Assembly (NCBI GenBank): GCA_030652575.1
Contig: JAUSQI010000162.1
Coordinates: 1-46,166, forward strand
Origin: Stagnimonas sp.
GTDB lineage: Bacteria > Pseudomonadota > Gammaproteobacteria > Nevskiales > Nevskiaceae
Length of the DNA stretch: 46,166 nt
Direction of reading: 5' to 3'
The notes under the pieces are model-generated. The model was not told the DNA's origin. It ran no database searches and saw only the letters and a list, made by a program, of their open reading frames with translations. The position numbers and the translations under genes were made by a program. Shown here in pieces: positions 20,271 through 28,344 of this stretch. Numbering within the stretch: position 1 is the first letter of the stretch; every line of letters starts with the position of its first letter.

Positions 20271-20885
20271 ATGACGAACCTCTCCCCCGATTCCAGCCAG
20301 CGCGGCCCTGCCGAACACGCGATCCGCGAGCAGATCGTGCTTGCTGCCGGCGAGCATTTCAGCCGTTATGGCTACGACAAGACCACCGTTTCCGATCTCG
20401 CTGGTGCGATTGGATTCTCAAAGGCTTACATCTACAAGTTCTTCAACTCCAAGCAGGCGATCGCCGAGGCGATTTGCATGTCTTGTCTTGATTCGATCAT
20501 CGGCGATATCGAGTCGGCAATCGGGCAGGCCAAGACGCCGACCGATAAGCTGCGAAAAGTGCTGGAAACAGCCGTATCCAATAGCGTTCTGTTATTTTTC
20601 AACGATCGGAAACTGTACGACATCGCGGCCCATTCCTGCGGGGAACAATGGTCGTCGTCGGTGGCCTACATGGAGCAACTCAGCTCCCTGCTTTCGCAGG
20701 TGGTGATTGAGGGACGGCAGGCCGGTGAGTTCGAGCGAAAAACACCGCTTGACGAGACGGTGAGCGGCATCATGTCGTCGATGAGCAGTTATCTGCGGCC
20801 ATTGCTGCTGCAACACAATCTTGGTTCGGTGCCTGAAGGCTCGAACAAGGTCATTGCGCTGATCCTGCGCAGTCTCGCCCCCTGA
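20271..20885 (+). CDS. TetR-family repressor of the efflux genes
   Basis: 204 residues from ATG 20271. The DNA-binding helix-turn-helix is at about residues 37-58 (TTVSDLAGAIGFSKAYIYKFF followed by NSKQAI), typical of TetR. The C-terminal ligand domain is not close to a named member. It sits between the divergent outer-membrane gene and the fusion-protein/pump genes, with one identical palindrome on each side, so it is inferred to repress both transcripts and itself and to be released by a pump substrate. A longer upstream frame would run through the operator and was rejected. Confidence 0.92.
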   Translation: MTNLSPDSSQRGPAEHAIREQIVLAAGEHFSRYGYDKTTVSDLAGAIGFSKAYIYKFFNSKQAIAEAICMSCLDSIIGDIESAIGQAKTPTDKLRKVLETAVSNSVLLFFNDRKLYDIAAHSCGEQWSSSVAYMEQLSSLLSQVVIEGRQAGEFERKTPLDETVSGIMSSMSSYLRPLLLQHNLGSVPEGSNKVIALILRSLAP

Positions 20886-20904
20886 GATCCTATCGGCGCC
20901 GATT

Positions 20905-20928
20905 GTGACCACTTGACGAAATGGTCAC
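20905..20928. promoter_or_regulatory. TetR operator, copy 2
   Basis: GTGACCA-N10-TGGTCAC again, sharing also the outer bases ATT on the left and T on the right with copy 1. It is 20 bases after the tetR stop and 42 bases before the fusion-protein start. A possible -35 (TTGACG, 20913-20918) lies inside the spacer, so bound repressor would block the mfp-pump promoter. Confidence 0.78.
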
Positions 20929-20970
20929 TGGTTATTCAGACTGCAATCTCTCCTGTTTTTGGGGTTGCCC

Positions 20971-22092
20971 GTGTCGACGCCTCGTCTTTCCTTCACTGCG
21001 GTTGCTAGCTCATTCGCCGCCATATTTCTGCTGAGCGCCTGCCACGAGACGCCGGCCGACCCCCGCCAATTGCCCCCGCGAGTTCGAGTGGCCCAACTCG
21101 CGGCGCCGACTGCGCCGGTGCGCAGCTTTACCGGTGTGGTGACGGCGCGGGTGCAGAGTGATCTGGGATTTCGTGTGGCTGGCAAGCTCGTCGAACGTCT
21201 GGTCGACAGCGGTCAGGTTGTTAAGCGCGGCCAGCCGCTGATGCGGATTGATGTAGCCGATCTGCAACTCGACAGCTCGGCGCGGCTGGCGGCCGTTGAA
21301 GCCTCGCGTGCCCGTGCCGAACAGACGGCCGCCGATGAACTGCGGTATCGCGGGCTGGTCGAGAACGGTGCGATTTCGGTGCTGGCCCATGCGCAGTCGA
21401 AGACCGCCGCGCTGGCAGCGGCGGCTGAGTTGAAGGCGGCCGAAGCACAGGCCCGCGTTGCAGGCAACGCCGCTGCCTATTCGGTGCTGCGCGCCGATGC
21501 CGATGGCGTGGTGGTCGATACGCTGGCCGAACCCGGGCAAGTCGTGGCTGCCGGTCAAACGGTGATCCGGCTGGCCCATGACGGCGCCAGAGAGGCCGTC
21601 GTTGATCTGCCGGAAATGGTGCGGCCGGCGATTGGCTCGATTGCCACGGCGCGCGTCTATGGCGGCGAGCAGAAGCCGGCCACTGCGCGACTGCGCCAGC
21701 TTTCGGCTTCGGCCAATGCCCTCACCCGCACCTATGAGGCCCGATACGTTCTGGATGGCGCGGCGGCTCGTGCGCCGCTCGGCGCCACTGTCAGCATTCA
21801 GGTAACCGACCCTGCCGCGCTGGCAAGCGCACAGGTGCCGCTGAGCGCCATCACCGATCAAGGTCAGGGGCCGGGCGTCTGGATCGTCGACGCTCAAACC
21901 GGCGGAGAAGCGGTGGTTGCCTGGCGACCCGTGACGATCGCCAGTATCGGTGACGAAGCCGCGAGCCTTGGCGCAGGGCTGGCCCCCGGCGACCGCTTTG
22001 TAGCCCTGGGTGCCCATCTGCTGCACGCGGGTGATCGGGTGCGGCTCGGTGATGACACCATGCCCTCATCGCAGCCGGTAACTGCAAAATGA
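20971..22092 (+). CDS. RND efflux membrane-fusion protein (periplasmic adaptor lipoprotein)
   Basis: 373 residues from GTG 20971, which is preceded by GGGGTT. A TTG at 20959 is the alternative start. The signal peptide ends LLSAC with Cys24 as the lipid site. FTGVVTARVQSDLGFRVAGKLVERLVDSG is the barrel-sandwich half-motif, followed by an Ala-rich coiled-coil hairpin (about 95-160) and the second half ADADGVVVDTLAEPGQVV. It links inner-membrane pump and outer-membrane duct. Its stop overlaps the pump start (ATGA). Confidence 0.92.
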   Translation: MSTPRLSFTAVASSFAAIFLLSACHETPADPRQLPPRVRVAQLAAPTAPVRSFTGVVTARVQSDLGFRVAGKLVERLVDSGQVVKRGQPLMRIDVADLQLDSSARLAAVEASRARAEQTAADELRYRGLVENGAISVLAHAQSKTAALAAAAELKAAEAQARVAGNAAAYSVLRADADGVVVDTLAEPGQVVAAGQTVIRLAHDGAREAVVDLPEMVRPAIGSIATARVYGGEQKPATARLRQLSASANALTRTYEARYVLDGAAARAPLGATVSIQVTDPAALASAQVPLSAITDQGQGPGVWIVDAQTGGEAVVAWRPVTIASIGDEAASLGAGLAPGDRFVALGAHLLHAGDRVRLGDDTMPSSQPVTAK

Positions 22093-25000
22093 ACGGCTTC
22101 AACCTCTCTGCCTGGGCGGTTCGGGAGCGCGCGGTCACGTTGTTCCTGATCATCGCCATCGTGGTTGCCGGCGGCTTCGCCTTCTTCAAGCTCGGGCGTG
22201 CCGAAGACCCGAGCTTCACGATCAAGCTCATGACGGTCGCGGTCGCCTGGCCCGGCGCCACCGCCGAAGAAATGCAGAACCAGGTGCTCGATCCACTCGA
22301 AAAGCGCATGCAGGAGCTGAAATGGTACGACCGCGTCGAGAGCTACACGCGGCCAGGCCTCGCATTCATGATCGTCACGCTGAAGGATTCGACGCCACCG
22401 CCCGACGTGCCGGGCGAGTTTTATCAAGCGCGCAAGAAACTGAGTGATGAGGTGCTTCGGCTGCCGCGTGGTGTGATTGGCCCGCTGGTCAACGACGAAT
22501 TCGGCGATGTCACCTTCACGCTCTATGCGCTGAAATCGAAAGGCCAGCCGCATCGCTTGTTGGTGCGCGAGGCCGAGCACCTGCGCCAACGACTGCTGCA
22601 CGTCGAAGGCGTCAAGAAAGTGCAGATCGTTGGCGAGCGTCCTGAACGCATTTACGTTGAACTGTCCTACCAGCGGCTGGCGACCTTGGGCATCTCGCCA
22701 ACCGCCGTCCTGGAGGCATTGAACAACCGCAACCTGCTGACACCGGCCGGCTCGATCGACACCCAAGGGCCTCAGATCTTCATTCGGCTGGACGGTGCCA
22801 TTGATGATCTCGATGCCATCCGCGACACGCCGGTCATCGCCAATGGCCACAGCCTGCGGCTATCGGATTTAGCCGAGGTGAAGCGTGGCTACGAAGACCC
22901 GCCGAGCTTTCTGATCCGCAATGGCGGCGAGCCGTCGCTGATTCTCGGCGTGGTGATGAAGGAGCGTTACAACGGCTTGCTGCTCGGCAAGGCGCTAGAG
23001 AAAGAGGTCGCGGCCATTTCGGCCGACATGCCGCTCGGCCTGTCGCTGACCAAGGTCACGGACCAGTCGGTCAACATCCGCGAAGCCTATGACGAGTTCA
23101 TGCTCAAGTTCGCGGTGGCGCTGCTGGTGGTGATCGCCATCTGCCTGATCAGCATGGGCTACCGCGTGGGCCTCGTGGTTGCTGCCGCCGTGCCGCTGAC
23201 CTTGTCGGCCGTGTTCCTGATCATGCTGGCCACCGGACGCGACTTCGATCGCATCACGCTCGGCGCGCTGATCCTCGCCTTGGGTCTCTTGGTCGACGAC
23301 GCGATCATCATCATCGAAGCGATGGTCGTGAAGATGGAGGAAGGTGTCGATCGTATCGCCGCCGCTACCTATGCCTGGGGCCATACCGCAGCACCGATGC
23401 TGTCCGGCACGCTGGTCACCGCCATCGGCCTGATGCCGGTCGGCTTCGCAAAGTCCGGTGCCGGCGAATATGCCGGCAACATCTTCTGGGTGGTCAGCTT
23501 CGCACTGCTGGCCTCGTGGGTGGTGGCTGTGGTGTTCACGCCCTACATCGGCGTCAAGCTGCTGCCGAACATCAAGCGTGTCGAAGGCGGTCATTCGGCC
23601 ATTTACGGCACGCCGCGCTATCGGCAACTGCGGGCGCTGCTGGTGCGTCTGATCGCGCACAAGGGCAAAACAGCAGTGGTCGTGTTCGTGCTGCTGGTGC
23701 TGTCGGTGCTGGGCATCGGGGCTGCCAAGCAGCAGTTCTTCCCGATTTCTGACCGTCCCGAAGTGTTGATCGAAGTGCAGATGCCGGAAGGCACCAGCAT
23801 CGAAGCCACCAGTGCCGCCGCGGCCAAGGTCGAGGCCTGGCTGGCGCAACAGCCGGAAGCGGAGATCGTCACCAGCTATATCGGTCAGGGTGCGCCGCGT
23901 TTCTATCTGGCGCTGTCGCCGGAGTTGCCTGATCCGTCGTTTGCCAAAGTGGTGGTGCTGACGGCCGGCCCGGCCGAGCGGGAAGCACTGAAGCTGCGCG
24001 CCCGACAGGTGGCAGCCGAGGGTTTGGTGCCGGAGGCACGCATCAGAGTTACCCAGATCGTCTTTGGACCGCCGTCGCCGTTCCCAGTCGCATTCCGAGT
24101 CAAGGGGCCGGACGAGGCCGTTGTGCGCGCCATCGCCGAGGAAGTGCGGGTCACGATGGCCGCCCTGCCTGCGCTACGACAGGTCAATACGGACTGGAGC
24201 GAAAGGGTCTCGAATGTGCATTTCGTACTCGATCAGGACCGCCTGAAGGCGATTGGCCTCAGCTCCCGGGAAGTCAGCGAGCAGTTGCAGTTTCTGCTCG
24301 GCGGCATCCCGGTGACCCAGGTCCGCGAAGACATCCGCGCCGTCGATGTGATCGCCCGCAGCGCCGGCCCGGATCGACTCGATCCCGCCAAGCTCGAAGC
24401 GTTCACCTTGATCGCGGCCAATGGCCAGCGCATGCCCTTGTCGCAGATCGGTCACACCGAAGTCCGCGCCGAAAATCCCGTCATGCGACGTCGTGACCGC
24501 TACCCGACCATCACCGTGCGCGGTGATATCGGCGAAGAGTTTCAACCGCTGGAAGTATCGAAACAAGTGATCGACAAGATTGCGCCGATCGTTGCGAAAC
24601 TCCCTGTGGGCTACCACATCGAAACGGCCGGATCGTTCGAGGAGGATGCCAAGGCCAATGTCGAACTGGCCAAGGTGTTCCCGATCATGATCGTGCTGCT
24701 CATGGTGGTGATCATCTTCCAGGTGCGCTCGCTGCCCGGGCTCGGCATGGTGCTGTTGACGGCGCCGCTGGGGCTGGTCGGCGTGGTGCCGGCGCTGCTT
24801 CTGTTCAATCAACCGTTCGGCTTCAACACCATCATCGGGCTGATCGGCCTGGCCGGCATCATCATGCGCAACACCTTGATCCTGATCCGCCAGATCGAAG
24901 ACAACCAACGAGACGGCATGACGCCGTTCCATGCGGTTGTCGAAGCCACGGTGCAGCGCTCACGGCCGTTGCTGCTGACAGCACTGGCGGCGGTGTTCGC

Positions 25001-25181
25001 GTTTATCCCGCTGACCTTCTCGGCGTTCTGGGGATCGCTGGCCTTCACGCTGATCGGCGGCACCATTGGCGGCACCGTGTTGACCCTGCTGTTCCTGCCG
25101 CCGCTCTACGCCATCTGGTTCGGCATCAAGCCCGAGGCTCTCGAACTTGGCACTGATGGGTCAGCTAAACATGCTGCGTAA
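22089..25181 (+). CDS. RND efflux pump, inner-membrane transporter
   Basis: 1030 residues, the full length of an AcrB/MexF-type proton-driven pump. It begins NLSAWAVRERAVTLFLIIAIV (first membrane helix), has PGATAEEMQNQVLDPLE in the porter domain, and the TM4 proton-relay pair in LGLLVDDAIIIIEAM. The second half repeats the layout, with QVRSLPGLGMVLLTAPLGL, RNTLILIRQI and a final membrane bundle ending near PPLYAIWFG. The Asp-Asp pair and overall sequence place it in the hydrophobe/amphiphile class rather than heavy-metal CzcA. It is coupled to the fusion protein. Confidence 0.95.
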   Translation: MNGFNLSAWAVRERAVTLFLIIAIVVAGGFAFFKLGRAEDPSFTIKLMTVAVAWPGATAEEMQNQVLDPLEKRMQELKWYDRVESYTRPGLAFMIVTLKDSTPPPDVPGEFYQARKKLSDEVLRLPRGVIGPLVNDEFGDVTFTLYALKSKGQPHRLLVREAEHLRQRLLHVEGVKKVQIVGERPERIYVELSYQRLATLGISPTAVLEALNNRNLLTPAGSIDTQGPQIFIRLDGAIDDLDAIRDTPVIANGHSLRLSDLAEVKRGYEDPPSFLIRNGGEPSLILGVVMKERYNGLLLGKALEKEVAAISADMPLGLSLTKVTDQSVNIREAYDEFMLKFAVALLVVIAICLISMGYRVGLVVAAAVPLTLSAVFLIMLATGRDFDRITLGALILALGLLVDDAIIIIEAMVVKMEEGVDRIAAATYAWGHTAAPMLSGTLVTAIGLMPVGFAKSGAGEYAGNIFWVVSFALLASWVVAVVFTPYIGVKLLPNIKRVEGGHSAIYGTPRYRQLRALLVRLIAHKGKTAVVVFVLLVLSVLGIGAAKQQFFPISDRPEVLIEVQMPEGTSIEATSAAAAKVEAWLAQQPEAEIVTSYIGQGAPRFYLALSPELPDPSFAKVVVLTAGPAEREALKLRARQVAAEGLVPEARIRVTQIVFGPPSPFPVAFRVKGPDEAVVRAIAEEVRVTMAALPALRQVNTDWSERVSNVHFVLDQDRLKAIGLSSREVSEQLQFLLGGIPVTQVREDIRAVDVIARSAGPDRLDPAKLEAFTLIAANGQRMPLSQIGHTEVRAENPVMRRRDRYPTITVRGDIGEEFQPLEVSKQVIDKIAPIVAKLPVGYHIETAGSFEEDAKANVELAKVFPIMIVLLMVVIIFQVRSLPGLGMVLLTAPLGLVGVVPALLLFNQPFGFNTIIGLIGLAGIIMRNTLILIRQIEDNQRDGMTPFHAVVEATVQRSRPLLLTALAAVFAFIPLTFSAFWGSLAFTLIGGTIGGTVLTLLFLPPLYAIWFGIKPEALELGTDGSAKHAA

Positions 25182-25195
25182 CTGGCCTGTCAGCT

Positions 25196-25264
25196 CAAAA
25201 AAGACTCACCGTCGCTGCTCTGCTTGTGCATGGCGCCTTTTCCGGCAGCACGGTTTGGGAATAG
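25196..25264 (+). pseudogene. Alpha/beta-hydrolase N-terminal remnant
   Basis: The frame reads QKRLTVAALLVHGAFSGSTVWE and then stops at TAG. LLVHGAF followed by a W is the first strand and oxyanion loop of the alpha/beta-hydrolase fold (compare VLVHGAF in many esterases). Only this fragment remains, 14 bases after the pump gene, so it is most likely a leftover of a deleted gene. Confidence 0.5.
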
Positions 25265-25382
25265 CAAGGCGTCTTTGTTGCAAGCCGCCGATGCCGCGCT
25301 CTACGGCGCCAAGGCACAAGGTCGGGCGCGGGCGAAAATCCAGCAGCTGTCGCCGTTACAATCCACGCCGCAACCTCTCTGA
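25230..25382 (+). pseudogene. GGDEF-domain C-terminal remnant
   Basis: A 50-codon frame containing LLQAADAALYGAKAQGRARAKI, the last helix of GGDEF (diguanylate cyclase) domains, whose usual form is ADxALYxAKxxGRNRV. The catalytic part is absent. It overlaps the hydrolase fragment in a different frame, meaning two broken gene ends are fused here. With that fragment it fills the 224-base gap before the thiolase gene. Confidence 0.65.
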
Positions 25383-25405
25383 TCGCCCTTTACACGGAGT
25401 TACCC

Positions 25406-26689
25406 ATGAAATACGGCCGCAAAGTCGCCATTGTTGGCGGCAGCCGCATCCCGTTTGCGCGCAGCAACACTGCCTACTCGACCAAATCCAACCAGGAAAT
25501 GCTCACCGCCGCCTTCAAGGGCGTGGTGGACAAGTTCCAACTCCACGGCGAGGCCTTGGGCGAAGTGGCGGCGGGTGCAGTGCTCAAGCACTCGCGTGAC
25601 TTCAACCTCTGCCGCGAGTCGGTGCTGTCCTGCGGCTTGAGCGCCGCAACACCTGCCTATGATTTGCAGATGGCCTGCGGCACCGGCCTGCAATCGGCGA
25701 TCAACATCGCCAACAAGATCGCACTCGGCCAGATCGAGTCCGGCATTGGCGGCGGCACCGACACCACCTCGGACGCGCCGGTCGCCCTCAACGACAAGCT
25801 GCGCAAGATCCTGCTCGAAGCCAACCGAGCCAAGACCACTGGCCAGCGCCTGGCCGCACTCGCCAAGTTCCGCCCCGCCATGCTGGCACCTGCCATCCCC
25901 AACAACGGCGAGCCGCGCACCAAGATGAGCATGGGCGACCACACCGAAGTGATGGTCAAGGAGTGGAAGATCCCGCGCGAAGCGCAGGATCTGCTCGCCT
26001 ACGAGAGCCATAAGAAAGCCGCAGCCGCCTACGACGCCGGTTTCTACGACGACCTCATCGTGCCCTTCGGCAAGCTGACCCGCGACAACAACCTGCGCGC
26101 CGACATCACGCTCGAAAAGCTGGCCTCGCTCGGCCCCGCCTTCGACAAGAAAAGCGGCCGCGGCACGCTCACCGCCGGCAACTCCACGCCGCTCACCGAT
26201 GGCGCTTCCGCCGTGCTGCTGGCGAGCGACGACTGGTGCAAGGCCAGGGGCTTCAAGCCGCTGGCCTACCTCACGCACTGCCAGACCGCCGCCGTCGACT
26301 TTGCCGGCAACGAGAAGGAAGGCCTGCTGATGGCCCCCGCCTACGCCGTGCCGCAGATGCTCGCGCGCGCCGGCATCAAGCTGCAGGACTTCGACTTCTA
26401 CGAGATCCACGAGGCGTTCGCCGGTCAGGTGCTGTGCACGCTCAAGGCCTGGGAGAGCGACGACTACTGCCGCAACAAGCTGGGCTTGAGCGGTGCGCTC
26501 GGCTCCATCGACCGCGCCAAGATGAACGTGAAGGGTGGCTCGCTCGCCGCAGGCCATCCGTTTGCGGCCACCGGCGGCCGCATTCTGGCGTCCCTCGCCA
26601 AGATCATCGACGAGAACAAGGGCGGCCGCGGCCTGATTTCGATCTGCGCTGCGGGCGGCTTGGGCATTACGGCAATCGTCGAAAGATAA
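25406..26689 (+). CDS. fadI: Acetyl-CoA acyltransferase, FadI-type thiolase
   Basis: 427 residues. The acylated nucleophile is Cys91 (LQMACGTGLQS), and the catalytic base region is YEIHEAFAG, with His384 in GGSLAAGHPFAATGGR and Cys414 in SICAAGGLG. The length and the extended loop around residues 115-160 resemble the FadI branch, which cleaves 3-ketoacyl-CoA in fatty-acid beta-oxidation. No fadJ-type partner is next to it, so it may serve another ketoacyl-CoA pathway. A good terminator follows. Confidence 0.88.
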   Translation: MKYGRKVAIVGGSRIPFARSNTAYSTKSNQEMLTAAFKGVVDKFQLHGEALGEVAAGAVLKHSRDFNLCRESVLSCGLSAATPAYDLQMACGTGLQSAINIANKIALGQIESGIGGGTDTTSDAPVALNDKLRKILLEANRAKTTGQRLAALAKFRPAMLAPAIPNNGEPRTKMSMGDHTEVMVKEWKIPREAQDLLAYESHKKAAAAYDAGFYDDLIVPFGKLTRDNNLRADITLEKLASLGPAFDKKSGRGTLTAGNSTPLTDGASAVLLASDDWCKARGFKPLAYLTHCQTAAVDFAGNEKEGLLMAPAYAVPQMLARAGIKLQDFDFYEIHEAFAGQVLCTLKAWESDDYCRNKLGLSGALGSIDRAKMNVKGGSLAAGHPFAATGGRILASLAKIIDENKGGRGLISICAAGGLGITAIVER

Positions 26690-26710
26690 TTCGCTTCCCT
26701 CGACTCCAGA

Positions 26711-26734
26711 GCGGCTCTTCGGAGCCGCTTTTTT
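26711..26734 (+). terminator. Terminator after the thiolase gene
   Basis: GCGGCTC-TTCG-GAGCCGC followed by six T, 22 bases after the stop. The stable UUCG loop and T-run make it a strong intrinsic terminator. Confidence 0.9.
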
Positions 26735-26801
26735 GTGGGCGCGGCGCAAAGGGCATACTTCTCGCGTGCGAGGAGCCATCAACTAAAAGGGATCAGCCAA
26801 C

Positions 26802-28286
26802 ATGAGCAATCTGTTCAGAACCAAACCTGTGCAAACCGAGGACGCCAAGAGCGATCTCAAGCGCACTCTCAACGGCTTCGATCTCACCATGCTGGGTGTG
26901 GGTGCGATCATCGGTGCAGGCATTTTCGTGCTCACCGGCAAAACAGCGGCGACTGCCGCAGGCCCGGCGATCATCTTGTCGTTCATCATCGCGGGCATTG
27001 CCTGCGCCTGTGCCGCGCTTTCGTATGCCGAGATGGCATCGAGTGTGGGCGGTGCGGGCAGCGCCTATGGCTATGGCTACGCGACGCTCGGCGAACTGCC
27101 GGCGTGGACGATCTGCTGGATGCTGATCTGCGAATACACCGTCGCGGTGGCGGCGGTCTCTGTTGGCTGGTCGGGCTACTTCAATGATTTCCTGATCTCG
27201 ATCTTCGGCTCCGGGCTACCCGATTATTTGCGACACGGGCCACTCGACCCACTCAAGCCGGGACTCATCAACCTGCCTGCCGCCGCCATCATCGCCGTGC
27301 TGGGCCTGTTGCTGCTGCGCGGGGCCAAGACCAGCGCACGCTTCAACGCCACCATCGTCGCCATCAAGCTGGCGGCGATCCTGCTGTTCATCGCGGTGGC
27401 GATGTTCCACGTCAACCCCGCCAACTGGCTGCCCTTCATTCCGCCAAAAGAGGTGGTGCCGGGGGTCTCGAAGTTCGCCTGGGACATGCCCCTGCTCGAC
27501 GCGATCAGTCTCGCTGCTGGGGGCGGTGAGGGTGCAGCACGCTTCGGTATCGTCGGCATCTTCGTAGGCGCTTCGACCATCTTCTTCGCCTACCTGGGCT
27601 TCGATGCGGTTTCGACCAGCGCCGAGGAAACCGTCAACCCGCAGCGCAACCTGCCCATCGGCATCCTCGCTTCGCTGCTGCTCTGCACCGGCCTCTACAT
27701 CTTGGTGTCGGGCCTGTTGACCGGCATCGTCAGTTACACCGAACTCAACGTCGATGCGCCCGTGAGCTATGCCCTGCTCAAGATCGGCCAGACCTGGGCG
27801 GCCGGCATCATTTCCATCGGCGCGGTGGCGGGTCTCACCACGGTGATGCTGGTGATGTTCTACGGCCAGACCCGCGTGCTGATGGCGGTCTCGCGTGATG
27901 GCCTGTTACCCGGCTTTCTCTCCAAGGTTGATCCCGTTAGCGGCAGCCCCCGCCAAGCCATTTTCATCACCGGTGCGGTGATGATTGCCTTGGGCGGCTT
28001 CGTGCCGCTCAAGCAACTGGGCGAGCTGGCCAATATCGGCACGCTGGGCGCTTTCGTGGTGGTGTGCATCGGCGTGATGGTCATGCGCCGCAACCAGCCC
28101 AACCTCAAGCGTCCTTTCAAGGTGCCGCTGTATCCCTTCGTGCCTTTGCTCGGCGCGGTGGCTTGCGGCTTTTTGACGATGTATCTCGCGGTATTCACCT
28201 GGGCCGCCTTTGCAGCGTGGATGCTGGTGGGTGTTGCGATCTACTTTTTGTATTCGCGTCATCACAGCAAGCTCGCAGCGGCTTAG
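26802..28286 (+). CDS. APC-family amino acid permease
   Basis: 494 residues with about 12-14 hydrophobic helices. The N-terminus KRTLNGFDLTMLGVGAIIGAGIFVLTG is the first helix of the cationic-amino-acid-transporter branch of the APC superfamily, where the broken GAIIGAGIF segment binds the substrate amine and carboxylate. FAYLGFDAVSTSAEETVNPQRNLPIGI is helix 6 and the following loop, also typical. It probably imports or exchanges amino acids across the inner membrane. It is a single-gene unit bounded by terminators on both sides. Confidence 0.93.
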   Translation: MSNLFRTKPVQTEDAKSDLKRTLNGFDLTMLGVGAIIGAGIFVLTGKTAATAAGPAIILSFIIAGIACACAALSYAEMASSVGGAGSAYGYGYATLGELPAWTICWMLICEYTVAVAAVSVGWSGYFNDFLISIFGSGLPDYLRHGPLDPLKPGLINLPAAAIIAVLGLLLLRGAKTSARFNATIVAIKLAAILLFIAVAMFHVNPANWLPFIPPKEVVPGVSKFAWDMPLLDAISLAAGGGEGAARFGIVGIFVGASTIFFAYLGFDAVSTSAEETVNPQRNLPIGILASLLLCTGLYILVSGLLTGIVSYTELNVDAPVSYALLKIGQTWAAGIISIGAVAGLTTVMLVMFYGQTRVLMAVSRDGLLPGFLSKVDPVSGSPRQAIFITGAVMIALGGFVPLKQLGELANIGTLGAFVVVCIGVMVMRRNQPNLKRPFKVPLYPFVPLLGAVACGFLTMYLAVFTWAAFAAWMLVGVAIYFLYSRHHSKLAAA

Positions 28287-28304
28287 GTCGTCTCATCGTC
28301 ACAG

Positions 28305-28329
28305 CCCCCGGCCTAAGCCGGGGGTTTTT
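28305..28329 (+). terminator. Terminator after the APC permease gene
   Basis: CCCCCGGC-CTAA-GCCGGGGG followed by TTTTTG, 19 bases after the stop: a compact GC-rich stem with a T-tract. Confidence 0.92.
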
Positions 28330-28344
28330 GTTTGGGAGTAAGCC

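Noticed and set aside
20959-20970. TTG start for the membrane-fusion protein
   Set aside because: GTG 20971 has a better-placed GGGG ribosome site and a normal lipoprotein signal length, though TTG is not excluded.
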